Shown one piece after another: positions 1 through 6,434 of a DNA stretch of 16,566 bases. The DNA is taken from the NCBI RefSeq assembly GCF_022414575.1, contig NZ_JADWYQ010000077.1:1-16566 (forward strand), in the 5' to 3' direction. Under the pieces are notes generated by a model. It ran no database searches. It was not told the origin of the DNA and saw only the letters and a program-made list of their open reading frames with translations. Within the stretch, counting starts at the first letter, position 1. Every line of letters begins with the position of its first letter. This DNA is from Streptomyces sp. MUM 178J (lineage in GTDB: Bacteria; Actinomycetota; Actinomycetes; Streptomycetales; Streptomycetaceae). A program made the translations under genes and the position numbers.

Positions 1-160
1 GCTTCGCTCCGCGAAGACGACGCGCCGTCGCTACGCGACGGATACATCGCGGTGCTCCGCACCGCTGACACTACGTCACTCCGTGACGTAGGCCGGCCAC
101 TTCGTGGCCGGTTGAGATCCCGCTCCGCGGTCTCTCAGCGGAGTTCGCTCCGCGAACTCC
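1..160. other. Linear-replicon telomere: seven tandem hairpins
   Basis: Seven consecutive inverted repeats, each with a three-base loop, fill this stretch: 2-16 (loop TCC at 8-10), 25-41 (TAC), 49-65 (TCC), 71-91 (TCC), 93-111 (TTC), 113-137 (TCC, with a two-base internal mismatch at TC/TC) and 141-159 (TCC). Closely packed palindromes closed by C-TNC-G loops on the strand reading inward from the 5' end, so that the 3' strand carries very stable G-NA loops, are the hallmark of Streptomyces telomeres. The sequence does not begin with the archetypal palindrome I (CCCGCGGAGCGGG), so this is either a non-archetypal telomere or an end lacking its outermost bases. Genes for Tap and a Tpg-like protein within 6 kb support the assignment. 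A covalently bound terminal protein is inferred, not seen. Confidence 0.85.
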
Positions 161-338
161 TACGGCTGGCTGTAGTGGTAAGGGGGCGTCACGGACACTT
201 GGGTTTGCGGGAGTCGCGCAGATGCGGGTCGTGCTCTGCGTCGAGGGACACTCCCTCCGAACCTGAGTGTCTCCCCTGCTGAAGTCCCCACAGTAGCACT
301 TCCGGGGTGCTTCCTTAGTGGAATTGTAAGCAGAAAAG
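161..338. other. Subterminal non-coding region
   Basis: There is no convincing gene between the last telomeric hairpin and the stop codon of the helicase gene. The only structure I see is the stem-loop at 245-275. The short reading frames on either strand have no ribosome binding site or recognisable product. Confidence 0.6.
245..275 (-). terminator. Stem-loop downstream of helicase gene
   Basis: GGGACACTC (245-253) pairs with GAGTGTC plus CCC (265-275, one bulged T) around an 11-base loop. It lies about 65 bases past the stop codon of the minus-strand helicase gene, so it could be its transcription terminator. It could also be an outlying telomeric palindrome, although its larger loop is unlike the C-TNC-G hairpins at 1-160. 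There is no clear U-tract, as is common in Streptomyces. Confidence 0.35.
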
Positions 339-2849
339 TTACGGGATCTCTGAGAATCCGGGGCGCTCCTCTTCCGGAGGAACGACGTCGGCTTCACGGA
401 GGATGCTCTGGATCAACTGGCTTCTGTTCTCGGAGAGTTGGTCGTTCTTCTGGGCAGTGCGGGTCTTGCAGAGCCAGGGGCCGATCATCACGCGCTCTCC
501 GTCAACGTCGATCCCCTCCCGGGCGCCAGGAAGACGGCCGTGCCGTTCCACGAAGGCGCGCAGCAGGGTGGCTGTCTGTTCGAAGGAGCGGCGTTTCCTG
601 GTTCTGGGGGTGCTGGGTGTGGCGGGGGTGGTGGTCTTCGTCGTGGTCAGGGTGATGTGGTGGGGGGTGAGGCCGAGGCGGGTCAGGAGGTGGCGTTGGC
701 CGTCGTCGAGAGTGCTCCAGTTGGTGAGTTGGCGGTGCAGCCAGGTGCCGACTTTCACGCCGTCAATCACGGTGTCGCGGCGCAGAGTTGCGGGGTCGTG
801 TCCGGTCTGGAGGTGGCGGGCCAGGAGGTGGTATTTGCGGTGCCAGTCGGGTCCGTGCGGGAGGAGCCAGTCGGGGTCGAGGGTGGTCAGACGCGTGTGG
901 CGGGGCTTTGGGAGTTGGCCTTTGCGGGCGAGGCCGCGTTGGTCGACGAGAAACTGGCCACCTGGGTCCTGGGCGGGGATGGCGAGGTGGCCGTGTTCGG
1001 TGTGGAAGGCCTCGATGAGGGTCATGTTGCCTTCGAAGGCGGCTTCGTGCTCGTCCCAGATCATGCCGAGTGCGTCGAGTTCAGCAATCCAGTCGGCAGT
1101 CAGGGTGCCTCGGCGGTGGGCGGTGCGCTGGCCTGCGATGAAGGCTCCCAGACGGTAGCCATAGGCGTCGGTGTAGTTGACCGGAACCTTCAGGTGGCCG
1201 TGTTCTGTCTGGTAGCGGGTGGCGGCGGCCAGGCCGGCGCGGCGGGGCGCGGAGAGCACCGCGCCGGTGGAGGGCCAGGCCAGCAGGTCCATCGCTTGGG
1301 CGATCGCGTGGGGGTCGAGGGTGAAGTCGAAACGGAACCGGCGGGTGATCAGGCGGTGGGTGGCACTGTCCAGGCGGTGCGCGGTGGTCTTGCGCGGGGC
1401 GCGGGCGGCGATGGTCTGGTCGTGGTGGCGCAGTGCTGCGGTGATCAGCCAGAGAGCTTCGTAGGGGGTGTCGAGGAGGTCGGTAGGGTCGGAGTCGGGT
1501 GGGGTGTAGGCGGGAATGACCAGGCTCGCGGTCTTCACCTCGACGGTGGGGGGTTTACGCAGGGCGCGGCCCAGGGCCTGGACGATGCGGCGCACGCTCG
1601 CGGTACGGTCCGCGAACACGATGGCGTCGACGGCCGGCAGGTCGATGCCCTCGGACAGGACCTGGGCGTTGGTGATCACCGCGCGGTCGGCGTTCGCGAA
1701 GTTGTCGAGGAGTTTCGCGCGCTGGTCAGGTGTGTGGTTGCCGTTGATCGACGAGACGGACAGGGTGCCGGCCCAGGAGGGGCGCTGCTCGGGTGGGAGG
1801 GTGCGCAGGGTATGGCCGAACTGGCGGGCGAAGTCCGCGGCGTCCGCGACCTGCTGGAAGTAGACGATCACATGCCTGAGGTCGTGCTCGGTCATCGCTT
1901 TGAGGACCGCCAGGTGCAGAGCGGTCGTCCGGCGCGCGGTCGGGGCGCAGCCGGTGTGCGCGCCATCGGGGTCGGTCAGGACCGTGCGCAGGTCGGTGTC
2001 GGTGATGGTGGGGACCAGGAGCTGGTAGTCGGCCAGGACGCCGTCCTCGATCGCCTCGGCGTGGGTGTAGGTGTGCAGACGGGGGCCGAACACCTTCACA
2101 TCGTCCATCGAGGCGATCAGGGACGGGGACTCCCACGCCGGTACGGTCGACGCGGTCCGCTTCGGGCGCGGGCGGGGATCCGGGGCCTCAGCCAGGCGCG
2201 GCGCCTCCCACTCATACGGCGTCGCAGTGAGATACAGGCGGCGATCCGTGCGGATCCGGGAGGAGTCGTGGACCATCGTCCAGTCCTTGTCCCAGGAGCC
2301 TGTGGTGCGGTGCGCCTCGTCGATGATCGTGAGATCGAAGGCGGGGGCGGGGAAGACGGAGTGCTTGATCTCCTCGATCCGCTGGAGGGAGTCGAGGGTC
2401 ACGAACACGGTCGCCGGCTCACTCTTCTTGGCGCGCTGGGCCAGCCAGTACGCCAGGTACTCCCCCGAACCCGTACTGCTCGCCCCTGCTTCGGCCAGCA
2501 CGGGGTGCTTGTCGGCATTCAGCGACGACACCGCCATCAACGCCTCAGTGCGGCCGTCTGTGCGGGCCGCCGCCGCCCACTGGCCAATCAAATCCCGGCT
2601 GGGTACCACCACCAGCAGGAACCGGGTTTCGAGGGCCTCGGCCGTCCGCAGGGCGATCAGCGTCTTACCCGTGCCGCACGCGGAGACCATGTGACCGCGT
2701 GAGCCCGGCTTCCTGAGGCCGCGTACCCCACGGTCCACCGCACGCTGCTGATCCGCGCGCAGCAGGCGGCGAACGGGACCGACGGGACCAGAGCTGTCGG
2801 CAAGCGGCGAGGGGCTGTCCGCAACAGCGAGGCGGGGATTGGTGGCCAT
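339..2849 (-). CDS. ttrA: TtrA-like telomere-proximal SF2 helicase
   Basis: Predicted 836-residue DEAD/DEAH-type helicase. The Q-motif region is near residue 34, Walker A (ACGTGKT) at 57-63, DEAH at 177-180, TATP at 208-211, and motif VI (QALGRALRK) at 424-432. The C-terminal half holds about four helicase-associated repeats of roughly 65 residues (near 540-600, 603-660, 668-728 and 754-820), each with a Y/F..xxHG(H/R)LxxP-type core. This layout, as the last gene before a telomere, matches TtrA, a helicase-like protein of Streptomyces linear replicons reported for SLP2 to be needed for efficient conjugal transfer. I chose ATG 2849 (MATNPRL) with AGGAA upstream; the frame stays open to 2930, but that extension overlaps the upstream gene. 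The gene reads toward the telomere and is last in a minus-strand series. The helicase identity is firm; the role is by family and position. Confidence 0.82.
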   Translation of the reverse strand: MATNPRLAVADSPSPLADSSGPVGPVRRLLRADQQRAVDRGVRGLRKPGSRGHMVSACGTGKTLIALRTAEALETRFLLVVVPSRDLIGQWAAAARTDGRTEALMAVSSLNADKHPVLAEAGASSTGSGEYLAYWLAQRAKKSEPATVFVTLDSLQRIEEIKHSVFPAPAFDLTIIDEAHRTTGSWDKDWTMVHDSSRIRTDRRLYLTATPYEWEAPRLAEAPDPRPRPKRTASTVPAWESPSLIASMDDVKVFGPRLHTYTHAEAIEDGVLADYQLLVPTITDTDLRTVLTDPDGAHTGCAPTARRTTALHLAVLKAMTEHDLRHVIVYFQQVADAADFARQFGHTLRTLPPEQRPSWAGTLSVSSINGNHTPDQRAKLLDNFANADRAVITNAQVLSEGIDLPAVDAIVFADRTASVRRIVQALGRALRKPPTVEVKTASLVIPAYTPPDSDPTDLLDTPYEALWLITAALRHHDQTIAARAPRKTTAHRLDSATHRLITRRFRFDFTLDPHAIAQAMDLLAWPSTGAVLSAPRRAGLAAATRYQTEHGHLKVPVNYTDAYGYRLGAFIAGQRTAHRRGTLTADWIAELDALGMIWDEHEAAFEGNMTLIEAFHTEHGHLAIPAQDPGGQFLVDQRGLARKGQLPKPRHTRLTTLDPDWLLPHGPDWHRKYHLLARHLQTGHDPATLRRDTVIDGVKVGTWLHRQLTNWSTLDDGQRHLLTRLGLTPHHITLTTTKTTTPATPSTPRTRKRRSFEQTATLLRAFVERHGRLPGAREGIDVDGERVMIGPWLCKTRTAQKNDQLSENRSQLIQSILREADVVPPEEERPGFSEIP

Positions 2850-2902
2850 CAGGCGGTTCCTCGGGGCATCTGCTGAAGGTTCACAGGGGGACGGGCGGGG
2901 TG

Positions 2903-3394
2903 TCACTGGTAGAGGAAGTCGGTCCACCACACCTGGAATCCATCGACCAGGGCGACAGCATTGTCGGCTACCTGGCGGCGCTGAGCGGTGTCATACGTGG
3001 CGTACACGGCGTCGAGGGCCGGCTCGGGGTTGTGGTACTCCGCGGCGAGCCGGCAGAAGAAGGGCGAGGGGTGGAAGACGGTTGTTGCCGCTTCGTCTTC
3101 GTCCACGAGCTCCGCGGGGAGCCCGCAGTACATTTCGGAGGCGATGTAGCAGGCCCAGTCCGCCAGCTTGCGCGTCGCCTCCGCATCGGCCGCGACGCGG
3201 TCGAGGAGCAGCGGACGGCAGTGAGGGTCAGGGCATTCGTCCACCGTCGCGTAGAACAACTGGTCCAGCAGAACGGTGTCGGCCCTCGTCGCACGGTGCA
3301 GGTGCAGCCCGGACGGCGGCACGAACTGCCGTTGCCGACGGCGGACCGTGGCCGCGGTGTGCACATGATCGGTTCCGGTCACGAGCTTTTCCAC
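2903..3394 (-). CDS. Hypothetical protein between terminal-protein and helicase genes
   Basis: I do not recognise this family. The likely product is 163 residues, mildly acidic in its C-terminal half, with no signal peptide or membrane segment. It has scattered cysteines and histidines (CPDPHC, YCGLP) but no clean zinc motif, and ends in VWWTDFLYQ. I chose GTG 3394 because GGAGG sits five bases upstream; GTG 3481 and GTG 3382 are in frame and possible. It lies on the same strand as, and between, the Tpg-like gene (216 bp upstream) and ttrA (53 bp downstream), so co-transcription with the telomere genes is plausible. Its last codons fall in a 27-bp block repeated at 3523-3549, so a second copy of this 3' end may once have stood upstream. 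Any telomere role is inferred from position only. Confidence 0.6.
   Translation of the reverse strand: MEKLVTGTDHVHTAATVRRRQRQFVPPSGLHLHRATRADTVLLDQLFYATVDECPDPHCRPLLLDRVAADAEATRKLADWACYIASEMYCGLPAELVDEDEAATTVFHPSPFFCRLAAEYHNPEPALDAVYATYDTAQRRQVADNAVALVDGFQVWWTDFLYQ
2904..2930. repeat. Imperfect direct repeat, copy 1
   Basis: CACTGGTAGAGGAAGTCGG followed by TCCACCAC matches 3523-3549 at 24 of 27 positions in the same orientation. This copy encodes the last residues (WWTDFLYQ) of the 2903-3394 gene and also overlaps the region upstream of the ttrA start. Confidence 0.7.
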
Positions 3395-3522
3395 GGTCCC
3401 CTCCAGCAAGATCTCGGTTCTGGTCCTTGGGCCCCATCGTCGCGCGCCCTGGGTGCACGGCAGCCGCAAAACGGCGAACACGCCGCACAGCGGCAGATCT
3501 TCGAGTAGGGCAGGGGGATGGC

Positions 3523-3549
3523 CACCGGTAGAGGAAGTCCGTCGACCAC
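3523..3549. repeat. Imperfect direct repeat, copy 2
   Basis: Second copy of the 2904-2930 block, three mismatches in 27. In the corresponding minus-strand frame it reads WSTDFLYR with no stop at the equivalent place. It sits in the 216-bp stretch (3395-3610) between the Tpg-like gene and the unknown gene, which otherwise shows nothing I recognise. It may be the stump of a deleted duplicate or a shared upstream signal. Confidence 0.65.
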
Positions 3550-3610
3550 GCTGAGAGCCTGGAGACAGGTTCGGCCCAGTAGGTCGGTTTTCGGGTGTGG
3601 GGTGTGGGGT

Positions 3611-4183
3611 TCAGGCGGCGAAGCCGATGTTGGTGACGTACTCGTACTGGCCCCACTGTGAGCCGAGGTCGACGATCTGCTCGATCCAGGCGTCGCCCAG
3701 GGCCCGGTCGTCGCCGGTGGACCAGGCGTCGATGATGGCCTCCCAATGGCGGATGTTGAGGGTGCGGAATTCCACGACCCGCTGGTGGGCGGTACGCACG
3801 CCGGACTGGTTGAGCGGGTGGATCTCGACGCGGGTGCCCCGGCCAGCGCGGTTGAGGCGCGCCAGGAGGTAGCGGGCGACGTTGTGGCGGCGGACCGTGC
3901 GGTAGGCGGCTTCGACCCGGGCGAGGTTCTGCCTGGTGGGATTGCGGGTGCCGGCCAGCCATGTCTTCAGGGTGCGATCGGTGACGGTCAGGCCCGCGTC
4001 GTAGGCGGCGGCGCGGGCGTGAGGGGTGCGGGTGAGGTAGTGCAGACGGGCCATAAGGCCGCGCCGGGTGGTAACAGGAGAAGTGATGAAGTCGGCGAGG
4101 GCGTCGAGCTGGCGGGCGACGGCCTCGTGGCCCTTGACGCCTTGGGCGCCGTACTTGCCGAAATCGATGGTGCGATCGGGCAC
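3611..4183 (-). CDS. Candidate terminal protein (Tpg position, divergent)
   Basis: A 190-residue basic protein starting at GTG 4183, with CAGGAG eight bases upstream, 16 bases after the tap stop codon. In Streptomyces telomere loci the gene right after tap is normally tpg, whose roughly 185-residue product is covalently joined to the 5' DNA ends and primes end patching. The size, the position and a helix-turn-helix-like stretch (about residues 52-96, with DRTLKTWLAGTRNPTRQNL) resemble the N-terminal DNA-binding part of Tpg. Further on, GTRVEIHP and the C-terminal half are only weakly reminiscent of archetypal Tpg as I remember it. It may therefore be a non-archetypal terminal protein matched to the unusual telomere. 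The alternative is a plain HTH regulator. I cannot pick the DNA-linking residue. Confidence 0.5.
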   Translation of the reverse strand: MPDRTIDFGKYGAQGVKGHEAVARQLDALADFITSPVTTRRGLMARLHYLTRTPHARAAAYDAGLTVTDRTLKTWLAGTRNPTRQNLARVEAAYRTVRRHNVARYLLARLNRAGRGTRVEIHPLNQSGVRTAHQRVVEFRTLNIRHWEAIIDAWSTGDDRALGDAWIEQIVDLGSQWGQYEYVTNIGFAA

Positions 4184-4199
4184 GTGAACTCCTGGCCTG

Positions 4200-5735
4200 T
4201 CAGTTCTCGTCGGTCTGTCCGGCAGCAGCCGGGTCTGCGGGCTCGGCGCCGACGGCGTACACGTCCTTGACCTTCACCTCGGAAACTCCACGGCCTTCCG
4301 GGAAGACACGCCGCCAGTCGCCTACGACGTGGAGTTCGTCGGTGCCCATCACGCGGACGACCGTCAGGCCGACGTCGTGTGCCTTGAGGGCTTTGGCCCA
4401 GAGGTTGGCGAAGGCCTGCGACCGGATCAGGTGCATCCAGTCGGGGCGGTACAGTTCCCGGTTGTAGTTCGACTCCCCCATCGTGGAGACGAACTTCGAG
4501 TACATCGCCTTCACATACTCCAGCGTCACCTCGTCGTCGGCGGCGATCGCGGTGTCGCGGGCGTCCTTGAGAGTGATGCGGAACTTCTCCAGCAGGCTCT
4601 CCGTCGCCCCCGAGGTGAACGACTCGTGGATCTCGGGGGGTTCGCACAGGCCGTACTTCGGGCCGGACAGGCGTAGCAGCAGGCGCAGGGTGGGTTCGGT
4701 GACCCACAGGGGGCCGGGTTCGTCACGGTTGCCGATCGGGTTGGGCAGGTACGCGCCGTGCTCCCATGCGGGCGGGGTGATCAGGTGGACGCCGGCGCGG
4801 CGGCGGTCGTGCACGTTGCCGGTGGTGTACTCCAGCTGGCCGAGCGGCAGGTGCGTCTTGAGCGCGCTGAGATAGGCGCCGTTGATGTCCAGGGCCGTCA
4901 CCTCGTGTCGGCCTGCGGGAAGTTCGGGGCGGCTCCACTTGGGGCGGGCCTCCCAGATCTGGTCGGCGCCGCGCGCGGACTGCTTGCGCAGGATGTCCGG
5001 GATCCAGGGGTGGGCGACGACGGCGTAGCGGCCGCCCCTGCGGGTCTCGTCCAGCAGGGCCATCGCATCCGGGATCGCCCGCTTGACCAGCGCTGCGGTC
5101 GCCGCCTCCACATCGCCCTCGTGCGCCTCGAGCGCCTCGGCCACGGCCGCCGCGATCGGGCCGGACGGGTCGATGGTGGACGCGGTCAGCGCACGGCGGC
5201 CCGCGGGCGCGGCCTTTGCCGGCTTCGCCGAGCGGCCTCCCATCTGTTGGGCGGGGGTGTCGGGTGCGGGGGCTGTGGTGGCGCACTGGGCGGGGTCGAG
5301 GTGCTGGGGAAAACCGGCGACCTGGTGGCGGGCCGGCTGCCCGCACAGGACACACGGCTCAGGCGCAGCCAGAGCTTCGACGTCGTCCATGTCGTCGCCC
5401 GCGGCCAGGCCGCCGCCGGCTGCCGGGGACGTTGTGCTCTCGTCCAGTGCGGGCCGGGCCGCAGAGGCTTCGTCTGCGGGCTGTGGGACGGGTGGTGCGA
5501 GTTTCGCGGCCAGGCCGTCCAGGAGGTAGGCGTACTTCGTCCTGAGTTCCCCGGACGGGTCCCGGCCGGTCTCCCACCCCGTGACCGTGGACGGGCTCAC
5601 GCCGAGGGTCCGGGCCAGCTGGGCCTTCGACAGGCCGGCCCGCTCACGCAGCCCGCGGCGTACCTGCGGCTCCGGCAGCGCGGGTTGGGGGGTGAGGGAG
5701 GCGAGCAGCGAATCGATCGCGTCGAAGTCGCTCAT
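4200..5735 (-). CDS. tap: Telomere-associated protein Tap
   Basis: 511 residues from ATG 5735 (MSDFDAIDSL), 13 bases after the preceding stop. Residues 24-75 form an XRE-type helix-turn-helix (GLSKAQLARTLGVSPSTVTG). A Pro/Ala-rich linker follows, carrying a possible zinc knuckle (C128-x2-C131, H145, C151). A conserved C-terminal body follows with TALDINGAYL (280-289), GVHLITPP (315-322), EPGPLWVTEPTLRLLL (339-354), KAMYSKFVSTMGES (409-422), RPDWMHLIRSQAFANLW (430-446) and MGTDELHVVGDW (463-474), blocks I recognise from Streptomyces Tap. Tap binds the telomeric 3' overhang and recruits the terminal protein. Tap proteins I remember are about 740 residues, so this one is short, mainly in the linker. 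The body also carries polymerase-like motifs (see findings). It is probably co-transcribed with the downstream Tpg-like gene. Confidence 0.85.
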   Translation of the reverse strand: MSDFDAIDSLLASLTPQPALPEPQVRRGLRERAGLSKAQLARTLGVSPSTVTGWETGRDPSGELRTKYAYLLDGLAAKLAPPVPQPADEASAARPALDESTTSPAAGGGLAAGDDMDDVEALAAPEPCVLCGQPARHQVAGFPQHLDPAQCATTAPAPDTPAQQMGGRSAKPAKAAPAGRRALTASTIDPSGPIAAAVAEALEAHEGDVEAATAALVKRAIPDAMALLDETRRGGRYAVVAHPWIPDILRKQSARGADQIWEARPKWSRPELPAGRHEVTALDINGAYLSALKTHLPLGQLEYTTGNVHDRRRAGVHLITPPAWEHGAYLPNPIGNRDEPGPLWVTEPTLRLLLRLSGPKYGLCEPPEIHESFTSGATESLLEKFRITLKDARDTAIAADDEVTLEYVKAMYSKFVSTMGESNYNRELYRPDWMHLIRSQAFANLWAKALKAHDVGLTVVRVMGTDELHVVGDWRRVFPEGRGVSEVKVKDVYAVGAEPADPAAAGQTDEN

Positions 5736-5748
5736 CGATGCGTCGCTT

Positions 5749-6081
5749 TCAGATGTAGGTGACAGGGTTGCGGGACAGGTGCGGGCTCGGCGTAGGCCGG
5801 CCCACGCGTGCATCGCCGCGCAGCAGGTCGCCCTCGAGGGCGTAGCGGCCGCCGTGTTTGGAGATCCCGGTGATCCTCGCGACCGCGAGCACCGTGCCGT
5901 CGGTGTTGATGATCTGCACCTCGTCCTGGGACAGAGCCCGGTCGGCGTTGAACTTCCAGATGCCGCGCCCGGCCTGCCAGGCTTCCTCTTCAGACATCCC
6001 GGGGCGCCATCCGATCGTGGCGCGCCCCAGCCCGTCGCCGGTGTCGGCGGGCCGTTCGGCTCCCAGTTGGATCTGCAGCAT
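5749..6081 (-). CDS. Conserved-looking hypothetical protein upstream of tap
   Basis: 110 residues from ATG 6081, with a GAAGGG-type ribosome site upstream; the frame is open further 5' but runs into the operator. It has no signal peptide or membrane segment. The sequence alternates strands and turns: MSEEEAWQAGRGIWKF (29-44), a beta-rich centre (VQIINTDGTVLAVARITGI) and a C-terminus SRNPVTYI after GDARVGRPTPSP. This looks like a small, all-beta-plus-helix domain, but I cannot name the family. It ends 13 bp before tap and its promoter region holds the nested repeat at 6110-6160, so it may be the first gene of the telomere operon. Confidence 0.65.
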   Translation of the reverse strand: MLQIQLGAERPADTGDGLGRATIGWRPGMSEEEAWQAGRGIWKFNADRALSQDEVQIINTDGTVLAVARITGISKHGGRYALEGDLLRGDARVGRPTPSPHLSRNPVTYI

Positions 6082-6109
6082 CCGTCCGCCCTTCCCGGAA
6101 GAAAACTTT

Positions 6110-6160
6110 TTAACTTGTCGTGAAGTTACCACAGTCCCAGGTAACTTCGCACCAAGTTAA
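6110..6160. promoter_or_regulatory. Nested symmetric operator in divergent promoter region
   Basis: Four AAGTTA-type half-sites form two concentric perfect inverted repeats: TTAACTTG (6110-6117) with CAAGTTAA (6153-6160), and GAAGTTACC (6122-6130) with GGTAACTTC (6140-6148). The spacers are 4, 9 and 4 bases, so the whole 51-bp site is symmetric about 6135. It is AT-rich compared with everything around it and lies between the divergent starts at 6081 and 6225. This looks like a site for two cooperating dimers of a regulator controlling both directions. Tap or the Tpg-like protein, which have HTH regions, are possible binders; that is a guess. Confidence 0.65.
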
Positions 6161-6178
6161 AGAGCGCTCCACTCGCTC

Positions 6179-6198
6179 GGCGGACAGACGCGTCCGCC
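6179..6198 (+). other. Small hairpin in leader of zinc-ribbon gene
   Basis: GGCGGAC (6179-6185) and GTCCGCC (6192-6198) form a 7-bp stem with a six-base loop, 26 bp before the ATG at 6225. It may shape the 5' leader or be part of another binding site. No function can be assigned. Confidence 0.35.
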
Positions 6199-6224
6199 AC
6201 CACCGAGCCAACCGGGGAAGACGC

Positions 6225-6434
6225 ATGGCCAAGACCTACTTCGGCGAAGTACTGCGCGGCATCCGCGAGGGCACCTGCACCTCGTGCGGCACACCCCGCG
6301 CCGAGCTGGTCCACCTACGGGTCACCCCCGACGCGGACATCCGCCGCTGCAGCGAATGCGGCGGCGAGACCCCGCTGGGGATGACCGCAGGCCGTCGAAG
6401 TGCGGTGCGGGGACGGCCGGGCCCACGTCGGTGA
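6225..6434 (+). CDS. Zinc-ribbon protein, C-terminus replaced at a junction
   Basis: Starts at ATG 6225 (MAKTYFGEVLRGIREG) with GGGGAAG five bases upstream. Two CxxC pairs, C18-C21 (CTSC) and C42-C45 (CSEC), about 20 residues apart, form a typical four-cysteine zinc ribbon. The frame runs 69 codons, but from about codon 54 on it is the antisense of an NRPS condensation domain, so the last roughly 16 residues (TAGRRSAVRG...) are accidental and the natural C-terminus has been lost or happened to end there. It diverges from the tap operon and shares the nested operator. Such small ribbons occur in many DNA- and RNA-binding proteins; the function is unknown. Confidence 0.55.
   Translation: MAKTYFGEVLRGIREGTCTSCGTPRAELVHLRVTPDADIRRCSECGGETPLGMTAGRRSAVRGRPGPRR

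Noticed and set aside
1..160. CRISPR-like or IS-terminal repeat array
   Set aside because: The units are different palindromes with three-base loops, not identical repeats with spacers.
438..2702. Long plus-strand open frame of 754 codons opposite the helicase gene
   Set aside because: It is the antisense of a clear SF2 helicase with all motifs on the minus strand; long antisense frames are expected in high-GC DNA, and its product is Gly/Val-rich with no recognisable motif.
2850..2930. N-terminal extension of the ttrA frame (27 extra codons)
   Set aside because: It overlaps the 3' end of the upstream gene, and ATG 2849 has a ribosome site; the extension is proline-rich and unlike helicase N-termini.
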